From Rhizobium sp. BK313 (GTDB lineage Bacteria; Pseudomonadota; Alphaproteobacteria; Rhizobiales; Rhizobiaceae), in assembly GCF_014193655.1 (NCBI RefSeq), contig NZ_JACHZQ010000003.1:1-64000 (forward strand): a stretch of 64,000 nt of DNA. Direction: 5' to 3'. A program made the translations under genes and the position numbers. A model generated the notes under the pieces. The model did not search any database. It had not been told where the DNA came from and saw only the letters and a program-made list of their open reading frames with translations. Below, in pieces: positions 34,927-45,018 of this stretch. Position 1 is the first letter of the stretch; each line of letters starts with the position of its first letter.

Positions 34927-36930
34927 TTATACCTGTCCTGCCAGCTGCTTCGTGCGCTCGTTCTCGGTCTCCACGACCTCTTCGGCGGGAATGTAGAAGT
35001 CGCGCTTATAGTTGAAGGTATGCCCGATCGTAATGGCGATCATTGCGACGAAGGTGATGGCGGCGAGCCACCAGATGTACCAGATCATGCCGAATGCGAA
35101 GGCGATCGAGATAACGCCGAGGATGATGCCCGTGGCCGTGTTCTTCGGCATGTGGATCGGGATGAAGCCTTCGGTCGGCCTGACGTAGCCACGGTTCTTC
35201 ATGTCCCACCATGCGTCGTGATCGTAGACGATCGGCGTGAAGGCGAAGTTGTAGGCCGGCGGCGGCGACGAGGTCGACCATTCCAGCGTACGGCCGTTCC
35301 ACGGGTCGCCGGTGTGGTCACGAAGCTCTTCGCGCTTTCTGAAGCTGACGACGAGCTGGATCAGGAAGCTCGCGATGCCAATGGCGATCAGCACTGCGCC
35401 GAAAGCTGCGATGATGAACCAGATCTGCAGCGATGGATCGTCAAACTGGCTCATGCGGCGGGTAACGCCCATCAAGCCGAGGATGTAGAGCGGCATGAAG
35501 GCGAACCAGAAACCGATCTGCCAGAACCAGAAGCTCATCTTGCCCCAGAACGGATCGAGCTTGAAGCCGAAGGCTTTCGGGAACCAGTAGTTGACGCCTG
35601 CAAACATGCCGAAGAGCACGCCGCCGATGATCACGTTATGGAAATGGGCGATCAGGAACAGCGAGTTGTGCAGGACGAAATCGGCAGGCGGAACCGCGAG
35701 CATGACGCCGGTCATGCCGCCGATGGTGAAGGTCACCATGAAGCCGACGGTCCACAGCATCGGCACCTCGTAGCGGATGCGTCCGTGGTACATCGTGAAC
35801 AGCCAATTGAACAGCTTCGCACCCGTCGGAATCGAGATGATCATCGTCGTGATGCCGAAGAAGGAATTGACGCTGGCGCCCGAGCCCATGGTGAAGAAGT
35901 GGTGCAGCCAGACGAGGTAGGAGAGGATCATGATCACGCAGGTGGCGTAGACCATCGAGGCGTAGCCGAACAGGCGCTTGCCGCTGAAGGTGGCGACGAC
36001 TTCCGAGAACACGCCGAAGGCCGGCAGGACCAGGATGTAGACTTCCGGGTGACCCCAGATCCAGATGAGGTTGACATACATCATCGGATTGCCGCCGAGG
36101 TCGTTCGTGAAGAAGTTCGTGCCGGTGTAGCGATCGAGGGTCAGCAGCGCGAGCGTGGCGGTCAGGATCGGGAAGCTCGCGACGATCAGGATGTTGGTGC
36201 AGAGCGACGTCCAGGTGAAGACCGGCATTTTCATGAAGGTCATGCCCGGGGCGCGCATCTTGACGATAGTGGCGATCAGGTTGATGCCCGAGAGAGTCGT
36301 TCCGATACCCGCGACCTGCAGGCCCCAGATGTAGTAATCGACGCCGACGTCTGGACTGTAGGCGATGCCGGAGAGCGGCGGATAGGCAAGCCAGCCGGTC
36401 TTGGCGAATTCGCCGACGAAGAGCGAGATCATGATGACGATCGCGCCGGCCGTCGTCATCCAGAACGAGAAGTTGTTCAGGAATGGGAAGGAAACGTCGC
36501 GAGCGCCGATCTGCAACGGCACGACGAGGTTCATCAGACCCGTGACGAAGGGCATCGCCACGAAGAAGATCATGATGACGCCGTGGGCGGTGAAGATCTG
36601 ATCGTAGTGATGCGGCGGCAGGTAGCCGTCGGAGCCGTTAAAGGCGATCGCCTGCTGGCCACGCATGAGCAGCGCGTCGGAAAAGCCGCGCAGCAGCATG
36701 ATCACGGCCAGCACGATATACATCACGCCGATCTTCTTGTGATCGATGCTGGTGAACCATTCCTTCCAGAGAAAGCCCCAGAGGCGGAAATAGGTCAGCA
36801 GGCCGAGTACGGCGATACCGCCGATCGCCACGCCGATGAAAGTCACGACGAGGATCGGTTCGTGATAGGGGATAGCGTCGAGCGTCAGCCGACCGAAGAT
36901 GAATTTATAGAGGTCCGGGTTGGAAAACAT
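34927..36930 (-). CDS. cyoB: Cytochrome o ubiquinol oxidase subunit I
   Basis: The 667-residue catalytic heme-copper subunit, with about fifteen helices. The His-Tyr cross-link motif is [12 protein letters not shown], CuB ligands are in WLHHFFTMG, and the binuclear-site heme region includes [12 protein letters not shown]. It oxidises ubiquinol, reduces oxygen to water and pumps protons. Length and motif order match E. coli CyoB. Confidence 0.96.
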   Translation of the reverse strand: MFSNPDLYKFIFGRLTLDAIPYHEPILVVTFIGVAIGGIAVLGLLTYFRLWGFLWKEWFTSIDHKKIGVMYIVLAVIMLLRGFSDALLMRGQQAIAFNGSDGYLPPHHYDQIFTAHGVIMIFFVAMPFVTGLMNLVVPLQIGARDVSFPFLNNFSFWMTTAGAIVIMISLFVGEFAKTGWLAYPPLSGIAYSPDVGVDYYIWGLQVAGIGTTLSGINLIATIVKMRAPGMTFMKMPVFTWTSLCTNILIVASFPILTATLALLTLDRYTGTNFFTNDLGGNPMMYVNLIWIWGHPEVYILVLPAFGVFSEVVATFSGKRLFGYASMVYATCVIMILSYLVWLHHFFTMGSGASVNSFFGITTMIISIPTGAKLFNWLFTMYHGRIRYEVPMLWTVGFMVTFTIGGMTGVMLAVPPADFVLHNSLFLIAHFHNVIIGGVLFGMFAGVNYWFPKAFGFKLDPFWGKMSFWFWQIGFWFAFMPLYILGLMGVTRRMSQFDDPSLQIWFIIAAFGAVLIAIGIASFLIQLVVSFRKREELRDHTGDPWNGRTLEWSTSSPPPAYNFAFTPIVYDHDAWWDMKNRGYVRPTEGFIPIHMPKNTATGIILGVISIAFAFGMIWYIWWLAAITFVAMIAITIGHTFNYKRDFYIPAEEVVETENERTKQLAGQV

Positions 36931-36970
36931 GGATTGCCTCTGTCCTTATAAATGTCTTGTTACCGCGCCC

Positions 36971-37001
36971 GACCTCTTGAACGGGAAACGTTCAAGAGGT
37001 C
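36971..37001 (-). promoter_or_regulatory. Strong hairpin between cyoA and cyoB
   Basis: GACCTCTTGAACG and CGTTCAAGAGGTC form a perfect 13-bp stem around a five-base loop, about 70 bases past the cyoA stop. It could stabilise the cyoA part of the mRNA and set a higher cyoA:cyoB ratio. No U-tract follows. Confidence 0.55.
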
Positions 37002-37069
37002 TCGCGCCACTTCAAATCTTGCTGCGCCATGCGTCCCGTGGAAGGCCCGCTGCAGCACGGCGCCTGAGT

Positions 37070-38179
37070 TCACTTGCTCGGCTGGGAAGCCGGAGCGGAT
37101 GAACCGCTGGATGTGCCGTTGCCCATGTCCATGCCTGGCATGGAGTGCATGTCATGGGCTGCGGGCTCGGTAGCGTTCACCGGCGTGACATCGCCTGCAT
37201 CGCCGCCGCGGTTGTCATAAATCAGACGCTCACGATTTTCCTGGCTATCTTTGCCTGCGCCGCCGTTGGCGTCGATATGCATCATTTCGCTCATGCACAT
37301 CTTGCTCGGATCGGCGCACATGTTGAGGATTGCCTCATAAAGGCCGCTGTCGACCGCGTTGAAGTAACGCACCGGCTCCTGTTCGCTCGGTTTGGCAAGC
37401 GCCAGATATTCCGTACGGCCGAGTGCGGTGCCGGTCGACTTCACCTTTTGCACCCATTGGTCATAATCGGCCTGGCTCAAGCCATGAAACTTGAAGCGCA
37501 TATGCGAGAAGCCGGCGCCGCTATAGTTGGCGGACAGGCCCTGATATTCGCCCGGCTTGTTGATGACGGCGTGCAGCTTCGTCTCCATGCCCGGCATGGC
37601 GTAGATCTGGCCCGCAAGCGCCGGAACGAAGAAGGAGTTCATCACCGAGGAGGCGGTGATCTTGAAGTTGATGGGCGCGTCCACGGGAGCGGCAAGTTCG
37701 TTGACCGTGGCGATGCCGAGATCGGGGTAGAAGAACAGCCATTTCCAGTCGAGTGCGACGACCTCGACATTGACCGCCCTTGTGGTCGTGGTCACGGGCT
37801 TGCCTTCGGCGACGCGATCGAGCGGCCGATAGGGGTCGAGCTGGTGGGTGCTGATCCAGGTCACCGCGCCCAGCGCGATGATAATTGCCAGAGGCGCAGA
37901 CCAGATCACCAGCTCGAGGCGGGTGGAATGATGCCACTCGGGATCATAGACCGCTGCCGCCGCGCTGTTCGACTGGCGATATCTCCAGGCGAAGAACAGT
38001 GTGAGGAAGATCACCGGTATGATGATGATTAGCATCAGGACGGTCGAGACGACGATAAGGTCGCGTTGCTGCACGGCGATATCGCCGGAGGGAGCCATCA
38101 CCACCATGTTGCAGCCCGAGAGCAGCAAGATGAGCGGGAGGACAGATAAGCGGCTGAAAATCTTCGATAGTCTTGGCAC
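37070..38179 (-). CDS. cyoA: Cytochrome o ubiquinol oxidase subunit II
   Basis: A 369-residue lipoprotein subunit. The lipobox LSGC ends a signal peptide near residue 23; two helices follow, then the periplasmic cupredoxin-like domain with WKWLFFYPDLGIATVN. The C-terminal tail is His/Met rich (HDMHSMPGMDMGNG). First gene of the cyo operon. Confidence 0.94.
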   Translation of the reverse strand: MPRLSKIFSRLSVLPLILLLSGCNMVVMAPSGDIAVQQRDLIVVSTVLMLIIIIPVIFLTLFFAWRYRQSNSAAAAVYDPEWHHSTRLELVIWSAPLAIIIALGAVTWISTHQLDPYRPLDRVAEGKPVTTTTRAVNVEVVALDWKWLFFYPDLGIATVNELAAPVDAPINFKITASSVMNSFFVPALAGQIYAMPGMETKLHAVINKPGEYQGLSANYSGAGFSHMRFKFHGLSQADYDQWVQKVKSTGTALGRTEYLALAKPSEQEPVRYFNAVDSGLYEAILNMCADPSKMCMSEMMHIDANGGAGKDSQENRERLIYDNRGGDAGDVTPVNATEPAAHDMHSMPGMDMGNGTSSGSSAPASQPSK

Positions 38180-38570
38180 GTCTCAAAGCTCTTTTTGTTA
38201 TTGACCGTACCGCGACTAAAGGACGGCGGTCATGAACGATATGAGGTGTTTCGTCGCACCGCAGCAAGCTTGGGTGCAATGCAGTATCGAGCGCAACTTC
38301 ACCTATCGGGAAAATCTTGAGAAATCCAGAAGGTTTTCCAACGGCCAGTTGCTTTTGGCGTAGCTAATATAGCGAGATCAGTGGATATGGCTACCGCCGG
38401 CGGCACGTCAACCCGGCATTGTGGCCGCAAGGGCCGAATTTGACCCGTGCCGACCGCCAATTTGCGAATTAATCCATGCGCGACACTTGATAAGTTCGGA
38501 AGTTTGATAAACATCTTGTTTGTACGCGAATTCGTGGAGGAGTTCGCGTCCGGAGAGGGAGGCTCCCCAT
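38180..38570. other. Divergent promoter region between cyoA and the MFS gene
   Basis: About 390 bases that must hold promoters for both genes. No clear sigma-70 pair, FNR box or long palindrome was found by eye. GGGAGG lies just before the MFS start. Confidence 0.35.
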
Positions 38571-39908
38571 ATGGTCAGCGCCACACATGAATCATTAAAT
38601 CCAACATCTGCAGGTTTAGAACGCGATGCCCGCGACATGCATGCTGGCGGTACCGTCGACCCAGGTAGTATTGCTATCGGCGTGATCATCGGTCGCACGT
38701 CCGAGTTTTTCGATTTCTTCGTCTACGCTATCGCATCGGTCCTGGTTTTCCCCAAGCTGATCTTCCCCTTCGTCGATCCGCTGCCCGGCACGCTGCTTTC
38801 TTTCCTGGTTTTTTCGTTTGCCTTTATCGCCCGACCCATCGGCTCGTTCATCTTCATGGCGATCGATCGCAACTATGGCCGCGGTGTCAAGCTGACGATC
38901 GCGATGATTCTGCTCGGCGGGTCCACGGCGTCGATGAGCTTCCTGCCCGGCTACAGCGAAGTCGGCGTCTATGCGATCATCCTGCTTGCCATTTTGCGCA
39001 TCGCTCAGGGCCTTGCGCTCGGCGGCGCCTGGGACGGTCTTGCCTCGCTGTTGGCGCTCAACGCGCCGACCAACCGTCGTGGCTGGTACGCGATGATCCC
39101 GCAGCTCGGCGCGCCGATCGGCTTCATGCTGGCGAGCGCTCTGTTCGCATATTTCGTGGCAAACCTCTCCACGGTCGATTTCCTGGAGTACGGCTGGCGC
39201 TATCCGTTCTTCTGCGCCTTCATGGTCAATGTCGTGGCCCTCTTCGCCCGGCTTCGCCTGGTCGCCACGCCGGAATTCGGCGCGCTGCTGGAGCGCCATG
39301 AGCTGGAGCCGGTCAGGATGTCCGAGCTGCTGCATGTGCATGGCCGCGATGTGCTGATTGGCGCTTTCGTGCCCCTGGCAAGCTTCGCGACGTTCCATCT
39401 GGTCACGGTCTTCCCGCTTGGTTGGGTAACGCTTTATAGCGCGCAAACCCCCGGTTCGTTCCTGATGGTCGAGTTCCTCGGCGCGATCTGCGGTATCGTT
39501 GCGATCATCTGTTCCGGCCTGATCGCTGACCGTATCGGCCGCCGCAACCAGCTTGCCGTCGGTGCCGTGCTGATCGCGATCTTCGCTTTTGTCGCGCCTT
39601 GGCTGCTCGATGGCGGCGTCACCGGCCGCCACATCTACGTGGTTCTCGGCTTCACGCTGCTCGGTCTCTCCTTCGGTCAGGCAGCCGGCGCCAGCGCCTC
39701 GCGCTTCAGCCGGAACTATCGCTACAGCGGCTCGGCATTGACCTCGGACCTCTCCTGGCTGATCGGCGCTGGCTTTGCGCCCTTCGTCGCGCTGGCACTC
39801 TCCAGCCAGTTCGGCCTAGTCTATACCAGTCTCTATCTGCTGTCCGGCGTGGTCTGCACGCTCGTTGCGATCTTCTTCAGCAAGACGCTGGAGACGCGCG
39901 ACAACTGA
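38571..39908 (+). CDS. MFS transporter, metabolite:H+ symporter type
   Basis: A 445-residue permease with about twelve helices. Motif patterns such as GRTSEFFDFFVYAIASVLVF, RPIGSFIFMAIDRNYGRG and RIAQGLALGGAWDG are typical of the metabolite:H+ symporter family. The ATG at 38571 has GAGAGGGAGG upstream. It is divergent from cyoABCD; this pairing looks familiar from rhizobia, though the substrate is unknown. Confidence 0.88.
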   Translation: MVSATHESLNPTSAGLERDARDMHAGGTVDPGSIAIGVIIGRTSEFFDFFVYAIASVLVFPKLIFPFVDPLPGTLLSFLVFSFAFIARPIGSFIFMAIDRNYGRGVKLTIAMILLGGSTASMSFLPGYSEVGVYAIILLAILRIAQGLALGGAWDGLASLLALNAPTNRRGWYAMIPQLGAPIGFMLASALFAYFVANLSTVDFLEYGWRYPFFCAFMVNVVALFARLRLVATPEFGALLERHELEPVRMSELLHVHGRDVLIGAFVPLASFATFHLVTVFPLGWVTLYSAQTPGSFLMVEFLGAICGIVAIICSGLIADRIGRRNQLAVGAVLIAIFAFVAPWLLDGGVTGRHIYVVLGFTLLGLSFGQAAGASASRFSRNYRYSGSALTSDLSWLIGAGFAPFVALALSSQFGLVYTSLYLLSGVVCTLVAIFFSKTLETRDN

Positions 39909-39925
39909 TCGAACCTTTGAAGCAC

Positions 39926-39961
39926 GAAAAAGCCGCGGCGCGAGAGCGTCGCGGCTTTTTC
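39926..39961 (+). terminator. Rho-independent terminator after the MFS gene
   Basis: AAAAAGCCGCGGCGC and GCGTCGCGGCTTTTT pair around GAGA, about 20 bases past the stop, and end in CTTT. A textbook terminator, probably usable in both directions. Confidence 0.85.
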
Positions 39962-39962
39962 T

Positions 39963-40071
39963 TTAAAGCATGTCGCGCAAAAGTGCGCAGCGGTTTTGCG
40001 ATAACGATCTGCGCAAAATCAAAAACCTAAAGTGCAAGGAGCGAATCCCAGAGATCGCGATGCGCTTTAGG
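39963..40071. repeat. Dispersed rhizobial intergenic repeat
   Basis: Begins TTAAAGCATGTCGCGCAAAA, has GCGGTTTTGCGATAACGA in the middle and ends GCGATGCGCTTTAGG, with CCTAAAG and CTTTAGG as inverted ends of the right half. I recognise this as a very common intergenic element of Rhizobium genomes. It runs right up to the lrgB stop. Confidence 0.6.
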
Positions 40072-40776
40072 TCAGGCAGCGTGCATCGCCCAGGCGATCA
40101 GAGGCGCAGCAAGCACGTTGGTCAGGCCGACCAACACCATGACCAGCCCGGCAATCGACCCCTCTTCGCGGCCGATCTCGTGCGCCTTGGCGACGCCGAC
40201 GCCGTGGGCGCCCATACCGAACAGCGCACCGCGCGCCAGGCCGGAACGCAGCGGCAGGAGACGCAACAAGGTCTGCCCGGCGGCCGCGCCGAAAAGACCG
40301 GTGATGACCACGAACACTGCGGTCAGATTGGGCACGCCGCCGATATCGCCGGAGACGACCATGGCGAAAGGCGTGCTGATCGAACGCGGCATCAGGCTGA
40401 GGCGCAGGCTTTCGTCCAGGCCGAAGAGGCTGGCGAGCCCCCAGGCCGATACCATCGCCGTGGTACTGCCGACGGAGACGCCGGCAAGGAGGATCGGCCA
40501 GTAGCGCTTGATAAGCGCGCGCTGCTCGTAGATAGGCACGGCGAAAGCAACGGTTGCCGGGCCGAGCAACGCCAGCAGCCAATGTGTGTCGCGCATGTAG
40601 TCCTGATAGCTCGCGTGCAGGATGACGGCGATCGCGATCAGGACGGCTGGTGCGGCAAACAGCGGCGACAGCCAAACCACCGGCCATCGGCGATACAGCG
40701 CTTTCGAGAAGTAATAGAGCGCGATCGTCGCGACCGGCCAAAAAAGGGTCAGCGCAATGGCTTCAGCGGTGGGCAT
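40072..40776 (-). CDS. lrgB: LrgB/CidB family membrane protein
   Basis: A 234-residue protein with about seven helices and the conserved LrgB segments SISTPFAMVVSGDIGGVPNL and FGMGAHGVGVAKAHEIG. With LrgA it forms the holin-like pair linked to murein hydrolase control and, in some bacteria, to pyruvate or glycolate export. It overlaps lrgA by 14 bases. Confidence 0.88.
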   Translation of the reverse strand: MPTAEAIALTLFWPVATIALYYFSKALYRRWPVVWLSPLFAAPAVLIAIAVILHASYQDYMRDTHWLLALLGPATVAFAVPIYEQRALIKRYWPILLAGVSVGSTTAMVSAWGLASLFGLDESLRLSLMPRSISTPFAMVVSGDIGGVPNLTAVFVVITGLFGAAAGQTLLRLLPLRSGLARGALFGMGAHGVGVAKAHEIGREEGSIAGLVMVLVGLTNVLAAPLIAWAMHAA

Positions 40777-41170
40777 GGCGAGATCCCTCCCGGCGCATCA
40801 TCAACCGGTACCCGACATCGATTGCCAGCGCCGTGACGCTCATGACGATGATCGTACCGAACAGGATGACCGCCATGATCTTTAGTCCGACAAGGCCGAT
40901 GAACTCGCGATGATCGAGTACGGCAAGAACTGCCGGAACGAAAAACAGCAGCATTTCGGCGAGAAACCATTCCGCACCGCGCCGCATGCTACCGATGCCG
41001 ACCTTGCCGCTGGCAAACAGGGCCAACACCAGCAGCATGCCGACGATCGGACCTGGAACAGGCAGGTGAGTGACGCGCACGATCCCCTCACCGGCCTGCC
41101 AGAAGGCGAGCAGCAGGATGATCTGAGCCAGGCGGCTCAGTCTGGGGCGGTTTTGCAGGTCGATGCGCAT
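40763..41170 (-). CDS. lrgA: LrgA/CidA family membrane protein
   Basis: A 135-residue holin-like protein with about four helices; LPVPGPIVGMLLVLALFASG and FVPAVLAVLDHREFIGLVG match the family. The ATG at 41170 (MRIDLQN) gives the usual length; an upstream ATG at 41218 would add 16 residues. Divergent from a LysR gene 100 bases away. Confidence 0.85.
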   Translation of the reverse strand: MRIDLQNRPRLSRLAQIILLLAFWQAGEGIVRVTHLPVPGPIVGMLLVLALFASGKVGIGSMRRGAEWFLAEMLLFFVPAVLAVLDHREFIGLVGLKIMAVILFGTIIVMSVTALAIDVGYRLMMRREGSRHAHR

Positions 41171-41270
41171 GGGCGGACTCTCGGAAAGACTAATGATGCA
41201 AACATAGGTTCTCGGCACCTATGAACAAAATGAATTGAATTCATGAAATCTAGTCTGATATGGAATAGAC

Positions 41271-42155
41271 ATGGAACTTCGGACATTGCGCGCCTTTGTC
41301 GAGGTCGTGCGCCAGGGCGGCTTTTCGGAAGCGGCCAAGGTGGTCTTCACGACCCAATCCGCCGTCAGCAAGGCCGTCCGCCAATTGGAGGACGAGCTTG
41401 GCCTGCCCCTGCTCAACCGTATCGGCCATCGCACGACACTGACCGATGCCGGCGAAGTGGTCTATCGCCGTGCTCTCACGATTCTGGCCGGTCGCGATGA
41501 TCTGATCGCCGAACTTGCCGAGCTGAGAGGGCTGTCGCGCGGCATGCTCAGGCTCGGCCTGCCGCCGATCGGCAATGATGCGCTGTTTGCGCCGCTCTTC
41601 GCCGTCTTCCGCAGCCGCTATCCTGGCATCGAGATCAAGCTGGTGGAGCAGGGGGCCAAGCGGCTGGAGGAGATGGTGCTGTCTGGAGAGGTCGATCTTG
41701 GAGCCTCGCTGCTGCCGGCGCCGGAGGTCTTCGAATGGCAGAGCGTACGCCGGGAGCCGATGCATGTGCTCCTGCCCGCAGGGCACACGCTCGAAGGTCA
41801 GAAGACAGTGCGGCTCGCCGGGCTCAAGGACAATCCCTTCATATTGTTCGAGAGCGGCTTTGCGCTCAACGGCATCATCCTCGATGCCTGCCGCACGGCC
41901 GGTTTCGAGCCCGATATCGTTGCGCGCTCTAGTCAGATCAATTTCATCATCGAACTGGTTGCCGCCGGCCTCGGCGTGGGCTTCCTGCCCCGAATGATCG
42001 CAGAGCAGCGCGACCGCGCCGGTGTCAGCCATGCCCTGGTCGCCGAGCCCTCGATGGAATGGCACATGGCCTGGATCTGGCGGCGCGGCGGCTATCTCAC
42101 CCACGCCGTCCGCGCTTGGCTGGACCTCGCTGGTAAGCAATCACCTAAATCTTGA
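41271..42155 (+). CDS. LysR family regulator, CidR-like
   Basis: A 294-residue regulator. Residues 1-60 form the winged helix-turn-helix (LRAFVEVVRQGGFSEAAKVV, then TQSAVSKAVRQLEDELG); the remainder is the LysR effector-binding domain. Being divergent from lrgAB, it probably controls that operon, as CidR does in Gram-positive bacteria. LysR genes usually bind the shared 100-base gap. Confidence 0.88.
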   Translation: MELRTLRAFVEVVRQGGFSEAAKVVFTTQSAVSKAVRQLEDELGLPLLNRIGHRTTLTDAGEVVYRRALTILAGRDDLIAELAELRGLSRGMLRLGLPPIGNDALFAPLFAVFRSRYPGIEIKLVEQGAKRLEEMVLSGEVDLGASLLPAPEVFEWQSVRREPMHVLLPAGHTLEGQKTVRLAGLKDNPFILFESGFALNGIILDACRTAGFEPDIVARSSQINFIIELVAAGLGVGFLPRMIAEQRDRAGVSHALVAEPSMEWHMAWIWRRGGYLTHAVRAWLDLAGKQSPKS

Positions 42156-42274
42156 CTCTCTTTTCAAACTTTTGTGATAAAAAGAGGCATGCTGAAACTT
42201 GAAAACGGCAGTCAAGAAAAATATAGGCTATCGCACCACCGTCAAAGACGGGGTTTTCAAGCGAGAGGACGCCT

Positions 42275-43291
42275 ATGACTTTTTCCTTTACCCATCTCAC
42301 CAGCGCCCTGGCGCTTGCCGCTGGCCTCGCGGTTGCTCCGCTGATGGCCAATGCCGCCGATTCCGAAGGCATCGTCGTCTACAATGCGCAGCACGAGACC
42401 CTGACGCAGGCCTGGGCGGATGGTTTTACCAAGGAAACCGGCATTAAGGTAACGATCCGCAACGGCAGCGACATGCAGTTCGCCAATCAGATCATCGAAG
42501 AAGGGGCCGCATCTCCCGCCGATGTGTTCCTGACGGAAAATTCTCCGGGCATGACGCTTGTCGATGCCAGCAAGCTCTTCGCCCCCGTCGACGCCGATAC
42601 GCTGGCGCAGGTGCCGGAAACCTTCAGGGCGGCCGATGGCGATTGGGTCGGCGTTGCCGCCCGCTCCACGGTTTTCGCCTATGACAAGACCAAGCTGAAA
42701 GAGAGCGACCTGCCGAAGTCGCTGCTCGACCTCGCCGATCCCTCATGGAAGGGCCGCTGGGGTGCTGCGCCGGCAGGCGCCGACTTCCAGGCGATCGTCA
42801 GCGCACTTCTTGAACTGAAGGGCGAGGACGTCACGAAGTCCTGGCTGAAGGCGCTGAAGGAAAACGCTACGCCTTACAAGGGCAACAGCGTCGCCATGAA
42901 GGCTGTCAATGCCGGCGAGATCGAGGGCGCGGTCATCTATCACTATTACTGGTTCGGCGATCAGGCGAAGACGGCTGAAAACAGCAAGAACGTCGCTCTG
43001 CATTACTTCAAGAACCAGGATCCGGGCGCTTTCGTCAGCATCTCCGGCGGCGGTGTTCTCGCCTCCAGCCAGCACAAGAAGGAAGCTCAGGCTTTCCTGA
43101 AATGGATCACCGGCAAGGGTGGCCAGGCCGTTCTTCGCGACGGCGATTCCTATGAATATGCTGTCGGCAATGGCGCTCAATCGAACCCGAAGCTTGTGCC
43201 GCTCGCCGACCTGCAGGCGCCGAAGGTTGAGCCTTCCAAGCTGAACAGCAAGAAGGTGACCGATCTGATGACGGAAGCCGGGTTGATCTAA
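42275..43291 (+). CDS. Iron-type ABC importer binding protein
   Basis: A 338-residue protein with a signal peptide ending PLMANA, then IVVYNAQHETLTQAWADGF, typical of ferric-iron binding proteins (FbpA/AfuA/FutA). The tyrosine cluster VIYHYYWFG fits the iron ligand region, so ferric iron is the likely cargo. GAGAGGAC precedes the ATG. First gene of a three-gene operon. The 120-base upstream gap holds no perfect iron-regulator box that I could find. Confidence 0.87.
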   Translation: MTFSFTHLTSALALAAGLAVAPLMANAADSEGIVVYNAQHETLTQAWADGFTKETGIKVTIRNGSDMQFANQIIEEGAASPADVFLTENSPGMTLVDASKLFAPVDADTLAQVPETFRAADGDWVGVAARSTVFAYDKTKLKESDLPKSLLDLADPSWKGRWGAAPAGADFQAIVSALLELKGEDVTKSWLKALKENATPYKGNSVAMKAVNAGEIEGAVIYHYYWFGDQAKTAENSKNVALHYFKNQDPGAFVSISGGGVLASSQHKKEAQAFLKWITGKGGQAVLRDGDSYEYAVGNGAQSNPKLVPLADLQAPKVEPSKLNSKKVTDLMTEAGLI

Positions 43292-43357
43292 CCTCTTGCA
43301 TCCGGTCCGCATGCCCTGCTAGGGGCTTGCGGATGGCCATTCGGCCAATTCGATCCC

Positions 43358-43383
43358 GGCAATCGCCTCCAGCGGCGATTGCC
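43358..43383 (+). promoter_or_regulatory. Hairpin between binding-protein and permease genes
   Basis: GGCAATCGCC and GGCGATTGCC form a perfect 10-bp stem with a six-base loop, 66 bases after the binding-protein stop. It is likely to hold back 3' decay and favour binding-protein production over the permease. Confidence 0.55.
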
Positions 43384-43416
43384 TTCCTATTTCAGGGCGT
43401 GAAAGGCAGCTAAGAT

Positions 43417-45018
43417 TTGCTGCAGAAGAACACATATGCCGCGCCGGCCGGCCAGGCCGCTGCCATGCGATTGCCCCCGTTGACGGCTGCGCCTCGCGGC
43501 CGCGTTCCGCACGCTTCCGTCGTCGCCCTCGCATCTGTCGTCGCGCTTCTGAGCCTAGTGCCGCTCGGTTTCATCATTTGGATCACCGTCGAGACCGGCT
43601 GGCGCGACGTCATCGCGCTCATCTTCCGCAACCGCGTCGGTGAATTGCTGACCAATACAGTCCTGCTCGAAGTCTGGACCATCCCGCTTTGCATCCTGCT
43701 TGCCGTCACGCTCGCCTGGCTGACCGAGCGCACGAATATCCCTGGCGCCCGCCTGTGGTCCTGGCTGGCAGTCGCACCGCTTGCCGTGCCGGCTTTCGTG
43801 CACAGCTATGCCTGGGTCAGCCTGGTGCCTGGAATGCGCGGGCTCTGGAGCGGCGTACTCGTTTCGGTTCTTGCCTACTATCCCTTTCTCTACCTGCCGG
43901 TCGCTGCAGCGCTGCGCCGTCTCGATCCGGCGATCGAGGATGCTGCCGCCTCGCTGGGCCTCGGTCCCTGGCGTGTCTTCTTCCGGGCGATTCTGCCGCA
44001 ACTTCGCCTCGCCATCTGCGGTGGCTCGCTGCTGATCGGTCTGCATCTGCTGGCGGAATACGGTCTCTACGTGATGATCCGCTTCGACACGTTTTCGACC
44101 GCGATCGTCGATCAGTTCCAATCCGCTTATAATAGCCCGGCCGCGAACATGCTCGGCGGGGTTCTCGTTTTCTGCTGCCTGCTGTTGCTAGGCATTGAGG
44201 TGCTGGTGCGCGGCAACGAGCGTTATGCCCGTGTCGGCTCCGGTGCGGCCCGCCCGGCGGACCGGCGGCGTCTCGGCTGGTTCGTCATCCCGGCCATTAC
44301 GCTTCCGCTGGCAACGGCTGTGCTCACGCTCGGCGTGCCGTTCGTGACCCTGGCGCGCTGGCTCTATCTCGGCGGCATTGGCATCTGGCGGGTGGATACG
44401 GTCGGCTCCGCTTTGCTGCAGACCATCGGTCTCGCAGTTGCTGGCGGCCTGTTGACCACCATCGCCGCCGCCCCCATGGCCTGGCTCTCGGTGCGCGCGC
44501 CTGGCCGGCTGCAGCGCATCCTCGAAGCCTGCCATTATTATGTCGGCTCGCTGCCGGGTGTCGTGGTCGCCTTGGCGCTGGTGTCGATCACCGTGCGGCT
44601 GATCCTGCCGCTCTATCAGACCTTTGCGACACTATTGCTCGCCTATGTCCTGCTGTTCCTGCCGCGCGCCATGGTAGGCTTGCGCGCCAGCATCGCCCAG
44701 GCCCCGGTCGAGCTCGAACGCGCCGCCATGGCGCTCGGCCGTACGCCCGGCCAAGCTGTGCGGCAGATCACCATGCGCCTTGCCGCACCCGGCTTTGCGG
44801 CCAGCGTCGCACTTGCCGCTCTCGGCATCACCAATGAATTGACGGCAACGCTGATGTTGTCGCCGAACGGTACGGTGACGCTGGCAACGAAATTCTGGTC
44901 GCTGACCAGCGAGATCGACTATGTCTCCGCCGCACCCTACGCCTTCATGATGGTGGTGCTGTCGCTGCCGCTCACCCTTCTCCTCTACGTGCAATCCAAG
45001 CGGACGGCCGGACAATGA
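43417..45018 (+). CDS. Iron-type ABC importer permease (fused double domain)
   Basis: A 533-residue permease with about twelve helices, two fused copies of the six-helix unit as in FbpB. EAA-type loops are [21 protein letters not shown] and [25 protein letters not shown] at 43417 gives this length, with AAAGG ten bases upstream; the first ATG in frame is at 43465 and loses only 16 residues, so the start is uncertain. Its end overlaps the ATPase start as ATGA. Confidence 0.87.
   Translation: MLQKNTYAAPAGQAAAMRLPPLTAAPRGRVPHASVVALASVVALLSLVPLGFIIWITVETGWRDVIALIFRNRVGELLTNTVLLEVWTIPLCILLAVTLAWLTERTNIPGARLWSWLAVAPLAVPAFVHSYAWVSLVPGMRGLWSGVLVSVLAYYPFLYLPVAAALRRLDPAIEDAAASLGLGPWRVFFRAILPQLRLAICGGSLLIGLHLLAEYGLYVMIRFDTFSTAIVDQFQSAYNSPAANMLGGVLVFCCLLLLGIEVLVRGNERYARVGSGAARPADRRRLGWFVIPAITLPLATAVLTLGVPFVTLARWLYLGGIGIWRVDTVGSALLQTIGLAVAGGLLTTIAAAPMAWLSVRAPGRLQRILEACHYYVGSLPGVVVALALVSITVRLILPLYQTFATLLLAYVLLFLPRAMVGLRASIAQAPVELERAAMALGRTPGQAVRQITMRLAAPGFAASVALAALGITNELTATLMLSPNGTVTLATKFWSLTSEIDYVSAAPYAFMMVVLSLPLTLLLYVQSKRTAGQ

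Noticed and set aside
34903..36951. Long plus-strand frame (682 codons) opposite cyoB
   Set aside because: It is antisense to a certain heme-copper oxidase gene and its translation is an Asp/His/Arg/Glu-rich low-complexity chain, typical of a GC-rich shadow frame.
38616..39632. Minus-strand frame (338 codons) opposite the MFS gene
   Set aside because: Antisense to a clear twelve-helix permease and composed mainly of charged residues.
42156..42274. RirA or Irr box upstream of the iron-type importer
   Set aside because: TGA-N8-TCA is present but the expected spacing is nine, and no TTTAGAA-type palindrome was found.
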